From the NCBI GenBank assembly GCA_031216915.1, contig CM062296.1, positions 59,146,584-59,210,583 of the forward strand: a stretch of 64,000 bases of DNA, written 5' to 3'. Positions 1 through 10,748 of the stretch are shown here, one piece after another. The stretch comes from Pictodentalium vernedei (taxonomy: Eukaryota > Mollusca > Scaphopoda > Dentaliida > Dentaliidae). Positions within the stretch are counted from its first letter, which is position 1. Each line of letters opens with the position of its first letter. The notes below the pieces were generated by a model. It ran no database searches, was not told where the DNA came from, and saw nothing but the letters and a program-made list of their open reading frames with translations. The position numbers and the translations under genes are program-made.

Positions 1-1205
1 AATGAGCCCTACGAGCTCGTTCCATGGAAGGGTCACAAGCCGTGACTTGTGAAGCAATAACTACTGGGTATGGGATTTACGTGAGTGATATTCTGTTGTA
101 AGGATGGACGATTTGTACTTTCACGTATGGAAGTGGCAAGGTATATCATTCATTTATTACACGAGTGATATTCCCGCTATAAGGATGGCCGGTTTGTACT
201 TTCACGTGAGGTAAGGACAATGTATTACATCGGCAAACAGATCCATATGGACCAGTACAAAAACATTATTGCAAAGTGCAGGCAAGAATCCTCAAAAACG
301 AAAACCAGAACAGAGGTTATGCCTCACCTTGTTGGAAGCAGGTGTTCCATGACGATGCACAATATTTATTTAGTTTAAACAGTATTTATTTCAAAAGAAT
401 TTCCATGGTAATACATAGCTTACCTAAAACCTTTCATTTCATGGTAATACATAGCTTACATTATCATTGGGTGTGGATTCGACAGTAAGCTGTTAGCTTA
501 TCTGTGGTCGTTTCCACTCATAGTAATTTTAACAGGTAGCAAACGAGAAGACGGTGAGACCAATTCCTTCTATAAACGTGTACAATAAGTTACCTGTTAA
601 CACAAATAATTCGCTCATAAAGAAAAATAGAAAATACTATAAAAAGATACAAATTGGTTAGATTTCCCTAACTGATATAGATAAAGAAGATAGAAGTACA
701 GTTCTTAGGAAGAGAAAGAGTAAGGAGCGCCTAGTCCGAACCGAACCACCTCCGTGTTTGTACCTTGATACTGTAACAAGCGAATTCTAAATTTTAACGT
801 TGTTGGACTATCATAAGAACATGTACTCTAGTGAGGGAAATGACCGGAGTTAGTTTATCGTGGTACAATAATTCTGATCATATTTTGGTGGATTTTCACA
901 GTTAAACAATAGCATAAACAGATTTCGGCGCCCGGATACCACTGCGTTCCATGTCCCAGTGGTACATACAACACTTAACTCTCCGGCGACGAATTGTACT
1001 TTCATCGATCATTAGCGACAACCTTCGGGGACGGACCATGTATTATTCCCAGGTGCCAGATGCACTTTATTGCTTTATGCTTGCAAGTGGGAGTCCAAAC
1101 ATAGAGACGGTCCGATAATTCCAGTTAGCCCATGTCGGACGTGCACTTGAGTTTTTATTTATATTTATTTCTATTTCTCAAATACATGCAATTATATCCG
1201 AAATA
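1..1205. repeat. Non-coding start region with short direct repeats
   Basis: No gene seen. Bases 1-40 look like the middle of the palindromic TTAA MITE described elsewhere in the window (gagctcgttcc core, then a ggtcac arm). Bases about 76-127 and 156-208 are a direct repeat with an 80-base period, sharing gagtgatattc and the block aggatgg. A 20-base block around atggtaatacatagcttac is duplicated at about 402 and 441. The remainder is AT-rich sequence without recognisable content. Confidence 0.5.
371..525 (-). repeat. SINE-like repeat copy (conserved core family), copy a
   Basis: On the minus strand it reads as a conserved core (plus-strand form gtgtggattcgacagtaagc, followed by agcttat and gtcgtttcca) and then a tail that on the minus strand is AATAAATACTGTTTAAAC. 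The same core plus tail recurs at about 8.75, 22.2, 24.3/25.0 and 38.8 kb, and core-only copies occur at 1.2 and 63.6 kb. A conserved core followed by an AATAAA-like tail suggests a SINE or the 3' end of a LINE. No tRNA-like head was identified. Confidence 0.5.
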
Positions 1206-1560
1206 GTAGGTGTGGATCCGACAGTAAGCGTTTTCCAAGTTGTTTCCATCAGTAAAACATTTGCACATAAAACAGCCGAGATGACAGGTACGCATACAAT
1301 CAAAGTCTCCGTCCAAACTCTAAAATGGTGAATTTTCCATTACACTTTCAAAATATAGTTATGATGTTGAACAGCCAAAAGAAGAACAAAATGTAGAAAA
1401 ACGGACGAAAAGACTTACTGATTATAATGGGTATAAATAGACTCATGTTGATGAACCACCTCCATACTATATTTCGTTTCAGTTTAGGTACCTGTACAAT
1501 TTTCGTTTTTTACGATAGTTCATCTTTGGTAAATGACTTTCATTAATGTCTTTTAAGACG
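1206..1560 (+). repeat. Dispersed repeat, left copy (pair with 63613-64000)
   Basis: This stretch, starting gtaggtgtggatcc, is nearly identical in order and orientation to 63613-64000. Shared landmarks are the core gtgtggatcc, aaaacagccgagatgacagg, aatgggtataaatag and ttcatctttggtaaatgact. The right copy has about 60 extra bases in the middle. The block gggtataaatag at about 1428-1440 is TATA-box-like, so it might contain an element promoter. No open frame of note. Confidence 0.75.
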
Positions 1561-2114
1561 TATTGATTGCAGACTCAGGTGAGAAACGCGAGAAAAAGAA
1601 TGTCCGGTTGAGTCAATTGTATTCAAATAGGCATGGATGTTTCCTTACAAAAATGTGCCACCAATTTCAAGAAGCTCAATGTACTTTCCTACCAGTTGCA
1701 GTGACAGACAAAACCTACAATCCAACCTCTGATACCTAACGAGGAGGCCTATATTAATCCAGTCCCTCGCCGGCGTACCCCCCCCCCCCCCTCCTCCCCC
1801 AACTCTCCTTCTCAATCTCCCAGCGGTCAGTCAAAAACTATTTCATAACTGAAAAAATAAACTGATTATCCTCGAATCTGCCCGGCCTCTTTCAAATAAA
1901 TTGTCAATACTTTATAGCTGGTGTAGATTCAGAGACGTTTCCGCAGGAGGTGGGTGGATTGGGGGAGAGTCCCCCATCATTTGTGAAATATACAATAGAT
2001 GGAAGTCGAAGTTAGAAATTGGAAAAAAAGTTGGCGTTTGTAGAATATTTACAAACATATTTAGAACTGGGCCAAAATATGTATTTTTAGACTGTAAAGT
2101 TGTGAAAGCCCGTC
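1561..2114. other. Non-coding stretch with a poly-C tract
   Basis: No gene recognised. A C-rich run lies at about 1779-1799. A frame is open through 1901-2114, but it shows no family features until it enters the endonuclease fragment at about 2115. Confidence 0.4.
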
Positions 2115-2240
2115 AAATATTGACACTAGATGTCATCCTCCACGGGTTCCAAGAACCACCGAGATTTGACCGCTCGATAAGGGGAGGTGGGGTTGCCATT
2201 TACATTAAAGACGGTATTTCATTTCGACCTAGACCCGACC
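2115..2240 (+). pseudogene. Retrotransposon A, endonuclease fragment, part 1
   Basis: The frame encodes a piece of an apurinic-type (APE) endonuclease of a CR1/Jockey-group non-LTR retrotransposon. The segment around RGGGVAIYIKDG matches the equivalent RGGGIAIYI of element B at 31.3 kb. The copy is 5'-truncated, since nothing recognisable lies upstream. It stops at RPRPDL where a TA-flanked MITE is inserted. Removing 2243-5686 plus one TA restores the frame at 5689, and the joined frame aligns with element B through a shared VECLW/LECIW block. This confirms both the element identity and the insertion points. Confidence 0.8.
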
Positions 2241-2242
2241 TA

Positions 2243-5200
2243 CAGTTAAAACTAGAAGTCCTGTCACGAATAGTGCGCTTATCTAGGCTTAATTGCGCGC
2301 AATTGCCATATCGAATGGCATCCAAAGCACGGCAAGTTCTCTTGGTTACTCATAGCAAACACATGCAATGTTTCTGCCAATGGACCTGCGGGGTACCTGG
2401 AGGTCCATTGGCTGAAACATTGCTTGTGCACAGGCCATATGTACAGAATTTGATAGCTTTACTTGGGCCATAACGCGTACATTAAGGGGACGTCCAACCT
2501 AACTTTGGTCAAATTTCATGTAATTTTCTTTCAAGTCTAAAAAAGGCCCAAAATGAATAACCCCAATAAATTATATACCAAAATGCTTGGAATGAAACAT
2601 AGAACATGTGGAAACTGAAATTTGCCATGGAACTGCTGCCATGTGTAAATAGCACCACCTGAAAGTATGCTATGGCATAAGTAAGAGAACAAAATTTTTA
2701 CAATAAAATACCTCAAAATAAAATAACAGCTGTATTCTATAAACATTTAAGTACATACTCGAAGAAATCTTTTCCTAATTCATGAAAGTAATGAAGATTG
2801 AGACCAAATGTTATAAGTGGAGTGCTCACTGACTGAAGGCAGACATTTTCTTTTGTTTATGTTTTGATTTGGGGAGTTCAACAAAGGTCAACTTGAAGGA
2901 GTCCAGCAGAAGAAGTATGGAAGGACAAAAGAGTGTCTCCCAATATCAAGATGTATGTGTTACTGTAATGGTTTGGAAAGAAAATATGATATTCTCCTAT
3001 GTAGAATGCACTGCAAAGTCATACATTGTAGTTGAATAAATATATTTACAAACCCCTTGCACTGTAACCCCTTTTATCCCATGCATCAATTTGATAGTGA
3101 TTAAATTGTTAAATTTGTCTGGTTTATCAATAAGTACATTAGTTTTGTTTAACTCTTGGACACCAATACACTCATGATATCTGTTGGAGAAGAAATAAGG
3201 GTAACTGTAACCTGTCACTGCAATAAACCATCTAATGTACTTAAAAGTACATTGTTATTCAAAACACATCAAATCAACCTTACATAACCATTATTGCATG
3301 TACTTTCCCCAAGGAGGCTTACTGACATATTGAGATCAGAAGGGCACATCCAGAGGGTCTCACATATTTTTTTCAAGAACGCAGTACACAAAGCAATCCC
3401 CAAAAGATGACAAGTGAGCTCCATTTGACACAGAAAATTTTGGGGGTGGGGGGGGTGGGGGGGGGGGGCTCTCTTCCTTGTATGACTCTACCTCCGGCAC
3501 TCAAGGCATATGCCTTTTTTCTCAAAGTTTAACTCTTTTTTTCTTTTTGAAGATCCTGGCCACACATGTTCCAAACACTATCAGACAGGTAAACCTCCAT
3601 GTTACATTGCAAAACATTCTTTTTAGAGTTTTAGTTCTGGACCTTTCATGCTTCTTACTTCCAACTATAACACTTAATTTATCGATTCATGGGTGAATAG
3701 AAAAGTCCTGCCATAATCAACATTTTGAGTTCCATAAGCCTTCAAAACAGCTCCAATAAAAGTGTCAAACATCAGATTGGTGGCTTTATACAGAATATTC
3801 ATTAGGTTGTTGCTTGATAAGTAATAGGAACAAAATCTTCACAAGAAAATTCTGCAGCAATACAATTGAGGGTATTAGCAGGCACTCTGCAACAAATTGT
3901 AACAAATCAACTAGTTATAAACAAAATTTTCTAACTCAAAAGAGTGAAAAAGTACCACAACTCTGAAAAAATGTGGGAAGAAACACATGCTACAGCAGCT
4001 ACACAGGCATTGTTTCTCCATGATGCTCGATCACAAAACCAAATATCCTTCAAATTGGAGTAGCAATGGTTGAGATACAAGGGGGAATGTTGGTACATGC
4101 AATGATGAATGGGTAAGACTAAGATTAAGAGGACAGGGGGTCACCACTGCACGGCCCTAGATGCACCTTTGATTTTCCAACTTCCACTAAGTTCCAGGTC
4201 TGGGGCATAATAATCGCAACACACCCAACTTATCAGTTCATAATTTCAGTTAAATAAAAGAAATTATCAATTTGAATTAAATAATAGATGATGTAAAAAT
4301 ATTTGGCTTCCTTCGCCTTCTCGTACTATTTAATTACCACAAACAATATCAGTTTGATGCCGACAAACGAAACTGAACGCATGTGGTTTGATTAAAAAGT
4401 AACTCGGCATGAATAATGAAGAAATTGCGAATATTTCGTGTATTTCATTTATTTAAAAGCCAATTGCAGCTAATATTGACCGTGCATTCGATAATTCGTT
4501 TCGGTTTTGACCACACGGCCACGCTGACACTCCGTGACAGCGGTTATGTTTATTGTGATATGCAAATTGGGGGATGGTTTCCGGTGAAGGAGATTTGTCA
4601 CATTTGTCAGTGTAAAACGATAAAAAAAACCACTGATCGACGCTTGTATTACTATGGTTGGTTGGAAGAAAAAACTAAATTCTCAGCATCGTCCAAGCGC
4701 ACCTTATTTAAAAGCACGAATGCATCATTTTCAACCCATCTTCAATCGGTCCTTTGCAGACATCAAACATACCCGTCTTCAAATTCCATGGTTACTAGGA
4801 CGTAAATAACTTCGCAGCGACAGGGGGAAATTAACACACTCAATATAGTTCGAGGTCACTTGGAATATACTTCGTGAAAAAGTGATTTCTGAAGCATTCT
4901 GCTTACTTTGTTATGAATATTGCCTTATTTTATGTGTATCGTCCCGATTTTATACACTCGGTTATTTTTTTTACAAGTGGTTCATGTTGTCTTTCTAGTG
5001 CGCAATAATTCAGATTTTTTGTCAACAAAAAAGTTCAGACGGCCTGTAAACACGAGAGGGAATTTCGAACCATATTTTGCAGTTATGACATTAACAGCTT
5101 AAGTACTTGCTGTCACCTGTTTGCAAATACGCTCATACATTGTCTCGAACAAATAAAGGGCGTGATCACGTACTTGCATTCTTACGATTGCCCAAATCGA

Positions 5201-5686
5201 GTATTTCTGCAAGAACCACATCGTAATCACATGACCGGAAAAACATCGTTGAAACATGGCCACATCCGGAACATCAAAAATTTGTGTTGATGTTATTACA
5301 TTCAAACGTCAAAACCCACCAGAGTGTGTGTCAAAAAAATGCTTTCTCCGAGTCTGTAGTATGTTATCATTATATTGAGGACAAGGCTTTCGAATTACCG
5401 ATTATTTTGTGGTTTTACCGGTCCGTTACTTATGCCATTTGCAAATTAATCTTCTTCAAAATCATAAAATTCACTTTTTTTCCTGAAAAAAAATATATGT
5501 ACCTTTTCTATGCACTTTACTCATTATTTTGATATATAATTTGCCTTTCCTTACTTCTCTTATCTGTTTCTGAGGCATTGGGAAAAATGTAAAAAAATTG
5601 ACCAAAGTTAGGTTGGACGACCCCTTAACGCGCATATCAACGTGCTATTTGTGCACATTTCATGACAGGAGTTCTAGTTTTAACTG
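2243..5686 (+). mobile_element. TA-flanked MITE (family A, CAGTTAAAAC ends), split copy 1
   Basis: The outer ends are CAGTTAAAACTAGAAGTCCT and its inverse, each flanked by TA (2241-2242 and 5687-5688), typical of Tc1/mariner-type non-autonomous elements. MITE sequence occupies 2243-2485 and 5629-5686, and the rest is a later TTAA insertion. The central hairpin around ggaggtccattggctgaaac is present. Compare intact copies at 22858-23171 and 44895-45199. The MITE has no coding capacity. It sits inside the endonuclease frame of retrotransposon A. Confidence 0.88.
2486..5624. mobile_element. TTAA-inserted DNA element, 3.1 kb, no transposase recognised
   Basis: Flanked on both sides by TTAA (2482-2485 and 5625-5628), with terminal inverted repeats of about 27 bases and one mismatch: GGGGACGTCCAACCTAACTT at the left and GGGGTCGTCCAACCTAACTT read from the right. 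TTAA targets are used by piggyBac and Kolobok superfamilies; the GGGG start does not decide between them. The interior is AT-rich with a G-run at about 3439-3471. The longest frame (4416-4805, 129 codons) and other small frames resemble nothing I know, so this is probably a non-autonomous derivative. An intron-split transposase cannot be excluded. It is inserted into a MITE. Confidence 0.82.
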
Positions 5687-5688
5687 TA

Positions 5689-8050
5689 CATACGCTGAAT
5701 GTAGAGTGCCTATGGGCGGAAGTATTTACAAAACGGACAAGATCGTTACTCTTAGGGGTATTCTACCGGCCACCAAACAGTCCCTCAGATACTTGGGAAG
5801 CCATATCAGCATCCATCGATAAAGCTAGAGACACAGAAATTGCCGATCTAATTGTCACAGGTGATTTTAATGACAACCAAGTGGTTCCCTCATGAAGTGG
5901 CTTTTCTGAAATATATCATTATTTTAATTTCAGGCAAGTTGTACGTGGACCAACTTGTTTTACCGAATCGTCAACTTCATTATTAGATCTCTTTACTATT
6001 AGTAACACAATCAACATGAAAAATTGTGATGTCTTTGAACCGACTATCCCAGACATGATTCGCTACCATTGTCCAATTTCACTGGAAGCTGAAGTTTTAA
6101 AACTACCATCCCTCTCATTTGAGAGGAGAATATGGCTCTATTCCCAGGGTAATTACGAAGCGTTAAACGAAGCCTTCACTAGCGTCGACTGGAATTCTCT
6201 CTTTGATAATCCATGTCTCGATACTATAGTTTTTAATTTTATGGACAAGATACTTGATACTGCATCCACCCACATACCCAACAAACTTATTACCACGCGA
6301 ATAGACCAACCGAAATGGATGCATAATCAAATAAGATTACTGATTAGACAGAGAAAACGTTTGTGTCGCAATGCCAAACGCACCGACAATCCACATGCCT
6401 GGGCAAAATATAAACTGAAACGGAACGAATTTGTATCAGCCATTAGGAAGGCCAAAGCGCTATATTTGTCCAAAGTCCAATCCACTCTGAGGAGCAGCGA
6501 AACACCACTATCACGTTGGTGAAAGACCCTGAAATCATTCCTCTGTAGCACTATCTCAGTAGGAATTCCTACTCTCATCCACTCCAACAAAATATACTCC
6601 TCAAGTGTTGAAAAAGCTGAAGTGTTCAATGAATATTTCAGCTCTATCTCAACAGTTGATGATTCAAATGCTTTCCTGCCGAACGCACAACCTCGAGTTT
6701 CCGTAAGTATCGATTGTATTACTCTGCATTGCAGCGAAGTGTATCCTGCAATGAAGTCGATAAAAGTGTCCAAAGCATCTGGTCCAGATCTAATAAGCCC
6801 GCGTCTCCTCAAAGAGTGTAAATCGTCTTTTTGTGAGCCACTTTCGGTCTTATTTAATATACTAATGAATAACTCGTACTTCCCGTCACTGTGGTAAAAA
6901 GCAAACCTTTCCCCAATATTGAAAAACAACCCTCCAATTCTGTTACTAATTACCGCCCAATATCGCTGATTAGCTGTGTTGGTAAAATATTTGAAAAAAT
7001 GTGTATTCAAGCGTTTGTGGGAGTTCCTAATTGCCAATAACGTTCTCAGTCAATTTCAGTCCGGTTTTTCTCACGGTGATTCAACTGTCCTCCAACTGAC
7101 TGACAAAACTGATGAATTCTGTCGAGCCCTTGATGAAGGTAAAGAAGTCAAGGTTGTCGTTGTCATATCGCCCATATTTGCTTTAAAGCCTGGTCTCGCT
7201 TAGACTTACTGAGGAGGCACAAATTTAATTTAGATCGTAGTGTCTTAGAAAAAATATATTTTGCTTTTATTAGGCCTCTTCTTGAATACGCGGATAGTGT
7301 TTGGGACAACTGTTCTGTAACAAAAGTGGCGGAACTGGAAAAAAAATACAGATTGCTGCGGCAAGGATTATTACGGGGGCAACTCTTAGTGCTAGTAAGT
7401 CCTCACTTTAATTAGAAACACGATGGGACCCATTACAAGAAAGACGTCGCAAACACAAGTTAATTCAGTTCTTTAAAATGAATCATCGCATGGTTCCTCG
7501 ACATATCTCCAGTAAAGTCCCCCCACTTGCATCTTTGACCAATCCATCACTCAGTCTCAGATCAAGTCTAAACCACCGTGTTCCCTTTTGTCGGACAGAA
7601 CTGTACAAGTCTTCCTTTATTCCAAGCGTTACCGACCAATGGAATAACCTGCCCCTGCCTGTTCGCGAGAACTCGTCATTGGTTAATTTCAAAACTTAAC
7701 TAAACGATGGTAATCGACGACCTCCAAGGTTTTATAGTGAGGCGAAATCATCTCGCACAGCCCAAATATATCATTGTAGGCTACGTCTGGGGTGCAGTAA
7801 CCTCAATTCACACCTATATGATAATCATTTATTTCCAAACCCCATATGCCAGTGTGGCGAGCAAGAGACTACTGATCGCTTTCTCTTGCATTGTCCTATT
7901 TTCACAGACGATCGTAATTATACAATTAACCTGCTCCCGTTTGGAGCAGACGTATCTACATTTCTTTTTTGTTCGGAATTCTTGAAAATGAAGACAACCG
8001 TCTTGTTTTTGAAGTGGTACATGATTTCATATTATCAAGTAAGCGATTCC
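5689..8050 (+). pseudogene. Retrotransposon A, endonuclease, linker, RT and C-terminal remains
   Basis: Continuation of the CR1/Jockey-like element. In order: endonuclease with GVFYRPPNS and TGDFND (about 5745-5874), a stop at about 5893, a further endonuclease/linker frame at 6016-6522 ending the nuclease with IRYHCPI (element B also has RYH where many families have SDH), RT start at 6622-6897 (SGPDLISPRLLKEC), stop, then an RT block at 6976-7180 (FQSGFSHGDSTVLQLTD). At about 7185 an internal deletion, judged against element B, jumps to HICFKAWSRLDLLRR, removing the catalytic DISKAFD-to-FADD portion. The C-terminal arm (7478-7985) carries a CQCGEQET zinc-knuckle-like motif. Non-functional. 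Confidence 0.85.
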
Positions 8051-8500
8051 AATGATTAATGTGTATCACAATATTAAACCAGTCTCAATATCATTTAATA
8101 TTATTATGAATGGTTGCCAAACTAGCCCAACGGAACAAATATAGCCCTCCAATCAACTTTCATTGCAGCTCAGAGCTACCCGAACTGTATTCACAGTTTG
8201 TATTCATAATCTTCTGCTGAACGATTTGAATGAAATTAGTTTTAAACAGTATTTATTCAAAAAATTAAAAAATAAACACATGCAAAACATATACAATAAG
8301 GAGATATACAACTTAATAATAGGAACATCGATACAAGTTAAGCATAATTGAATAATGGAAAATTGAGATATTGACAGGATTCTGCATCAAGCCTGAGCTT
8401 ATTTTAAGCCGTCTCCGTTCACCTTCAGCATTCACATTTGAGAATGAGGGATTGACATTTTGTGAAATGTTCTATACAAGCTGTATTGGAACTGTTTTTG
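8051..8500. other. Non-coding, with a SINE-tail fragment
   Basis: No gene. On the minus strand 8237-8262 resembles the tail of the SINE-like family (gttttaaacagtatttattc on the plus strand). Nothing else recognised. Confidence 0.4.
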
Positions 8501-8503
8501 CTG

Positions 8504-8504
8504 T

Positions 8505-8569
<65 letters not shown>

Positions 8570-8618
8570 AACGTGAGAGAGATAGGAAAAGGAGAACGAG
8601 AGAGAGAGGGAGAGGAAA
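8504..8618. repeat. (GA)n microsatellite
   Basis: A nearly pure GA run with a few interruptions (gaaag, gaagga, gatagg). Open frames across it in several directions (Arg-Glu or Leu-Ser repeats) are artefacts of the dinucleotide repeat. Confidence 0.95.
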
Positions 8619-8737
8619 AGAGAATGAATGAATGGTGCCGGTTTACGTAGGGAGGTAGTAAAAACGCTCCGGGGAGTATAATTATCACAAAAAGGTTGCA
8701 GATGATTTGTAGCTGACTCTTTGAAGATTATACAGAT

Positions 8738-8930
8738 CTTTAGTTTAAACAATATTTATTCAATAAGTATGCAATATGTTACAATATTAGACACCAATAA
8801 AAGTGACAATATATATAGAGATAGAGAACACGAAGAATATAACATATACTAACAAAAAAAACATATTATTATGTAATGGGGGATCTGACAGAAAGCTAGG
8901 AGCTTATGTTAGTCATCTCCTGGGGTCATT
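8738..8930 (-). repeat. SINE-like repeat, copy c
   Basis: On the plus strand it starts with tagtttaaacaatatttatt (the tail inverted) and ends with the core ggatctgacagaaagctagg plus agcttatgttagtcatctcc. Same arrangement as at 371-525. Confidence 0.55.
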
Positions 8931-9573
8931 CAAAAATTTCCACAAAAGGTGGTATAATAGAGTAGATGGACTCATATATCGCCGACTGGAACCCATGGAC
9001 TGTGGTCGGTCGCAACCATGATCATCAGCCACGTGCCAAGCCGGGGCACAGCATCCATGCACACAGCGAGAGCTGCCTGTAGGCCCTAAGAATGTAGACC
9101 TAGGAGCAAATACCTGAGAGATCATTCAGATTTGATTTGTCAGCATCGTTGTCGACACTAGCAGGTACCCTCGAGTGCGAGGACACGACACCCCGGCCCT
9201 GAACAAAACCGGTGAGAAAGTTGGTGGTAATTCTAGCCGAAGAAAGGTAAGCACATGGAGTCAAACTACCAGGCGGCGACACATGATATTGTTTAAACCT
9301 TGCTTGTGAATGAAGGAAAGGGTGAAAAGAAGGTATAAAGAAAAGGAGCAACAGAAAACAGGGGATGCCAGCTTGAAAGCACAATGCATTGCCTTCACAT
9401 TCAAGACACTCGCAATTAAGCAGCGGAACCACTGCTAGTGAGAAGTGAGACGGAAGCAGCCTTGATACAGATCTTTACCAGTGAGTTCCCCATTGCGACA
9501 ACACTGACCGAAAAAGACCGTTACGCGATGTAATAGGCCTGCTTTTATCGACACTTCTCATAACAGCACGTTA
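8931..9573 (-). other. Probable 3' untranslated region of retrotransposon D, plus unknown sequence
   Basis: The stop codon of D lies at 9574-9576 on the minus strand, so the sequence to its left is likely its 3' UTR. I cannot see where it ends (perhaps near 9120). The GC-richer block at 8950-9120 was not recognised. Confidence 0.4.
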
Positions 9574-9656
9574 TTAAAATCTTTTACTTTTGATTATAAA
9601 CTTTTGTACTTTTAGAAATACCTGAGTATTCGTTATGTTATCGTTGTATTGTGAAC
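9574..9656 (-). pseudogene. Retrotransposon D, extreme C-terminus of the RT protein
   Basis: On the minus strand this encodes the final residues of a CR1/Jockey-like polyprotein, reading LFGSQYNDNI and ending VQKFIIKSKRF then stop, the usual ending (LLFGs...VQ.FI..S.RF) of these proteins. The rest of D is on the other side of the Polinton-like element, at 19998-21700. Taking out that element and one copy of the 6-bp duplication joins the frames without a shift at the junction. The fragment is therefore an interrupted gene, not an independent one. Confidence 0.82.
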
Positions 9657-9662
9657 CAAATA
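9657..9662. repeat. Target site duplication, left (caaata)
   Basis: The hexamer caaata directly precedes the left end of the Polinton-like element and is repeated exactly at 19992-19997 directly after its right end. Six-base duplications are the hallmark of Polinton/Maverick integration. Confidence 0.88.
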
Positions 9663-9689
9663 AGTAGTATAGCACGTATGAATCATGCC

Positions 9690-9786
9690 CCATTACCCAG
9701 ACTTTTGGGGGTGCAGCTAGTGTTAAATTCCCATAGGAACCGGACTTTTGGGGGAGCAACTTTTGGGGGAGCAAAAGTACGGCTCT
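9690..9786. promoter_or_regulatory. Iterated subterminal motif ttttgggggagc (left end)
   Basis: Close to the left terminus the motif (a/c)ttttgggggagca occurs three to four times in under 100 bases (about 9700, 9735, 9752, 9763). The right arm has the mirrored set at 19879-19957. Iterated subterminal motifs commonly bind replication or transposition proteins. That role is inferred. Confidence 0.45.
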
Positions 9787-10679
9787 TTGCAGCTAGATCC
9801 GCCAAGCAGTAGTACTACATATATAGTATGCTATGGTATGTATAGTGATATATGTACGCATGGGGCTATAGGTATATATTTGGGTAAGTGATGGAAAGAT
9901 GGGAAAATTGGGTTATCTTGAAAGTTTTTCCCTCGAAACGGTTGACGTTGCTATTGACGTCGTGACGTCATGATACGCGCGCGACGTCATAGAGATGCTG
10001 ACCACTGTTATTGTCCAGTATACAATTTGACATAACGTTATTCGGTCAGGGTATGGCGGACTTCTCGTATGGGGTGGCGGTGATATGGTAGTAGCGGAAT
10101 ATATCCATGTAGGTCCCCTATTAGCCCTCGAGCCTTCATATTATCCTATGTCAGCTATAGCTAAGTCAAGCAGTAGAGTGGGTGGGGGGGGGGGGGGGGG
10201 GGGTAGTGTGGTCGGCCAGTGCGGTACTGCGAGATAGTCATTGGTGATTTAGATTGACAGTACAGGATGAATGGTCTGTTGGGTTATCACCCCCTTAGTA
10301 CTATTAACCTACCGAATCATTAATAGTAGCTAATGGCTGGTATTGGTAGTATGGAATTCCAGACCAGGCAGTATTATACAAGGTTGTTTAGAACAGTAGT
10401 AAAGGGTTAACGGCCTGTTGGTCTATTATCCACTAAGTTCTAACCTATTAACTCGTTTCGGGACGGGGGTGGGTGGGGGTGATATTGGTAGTACGAAATA
10501 CGGACTACTATGGAAATGAGGTTAGCCTTTGTGGTGGTTTGGCTCCTGAATCCCAGAAAAGCCTTTAGGCCTCTTACTTCCAAGCTCCTACACAACCTAT
10601 TTATGGCTCCTATGTGGCTCCTATTTCTATAAGCGTCCTATACAATAGATAACAGAAGGCTTTTCAACATTCAATACAT

Positions 10680-10685
10680 TTTATT
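10680..10685 (-). terminator. Polyadenylation signal, left PolB copy
   Basis: AATAAA on the minus strand, about 65 bases beyond the stop codon at 10749. The mirrored signal in the right arm is at 18978-18983. Correct orientation and spacing for the PolB transcript. Confidence 0.5.
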
Positions 10686-10748
10686 CTATACAACATAATA
10701 ATATTACAATATACATTCATTTGACAAAACACGATTTAATTGCAGTTT

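Noticed and set aside
6327..7037. 236-codon minus-strand frame, the longest in that area.
   Set aside because: Antisense to the linker and RT of element A; the plus strand has clear family motifs.
8371..8752. Frames rich in Arg-Glu or Ser-Leu over the GA run.
   Set aside because: Products of the dinucleotide repeat in different frames.
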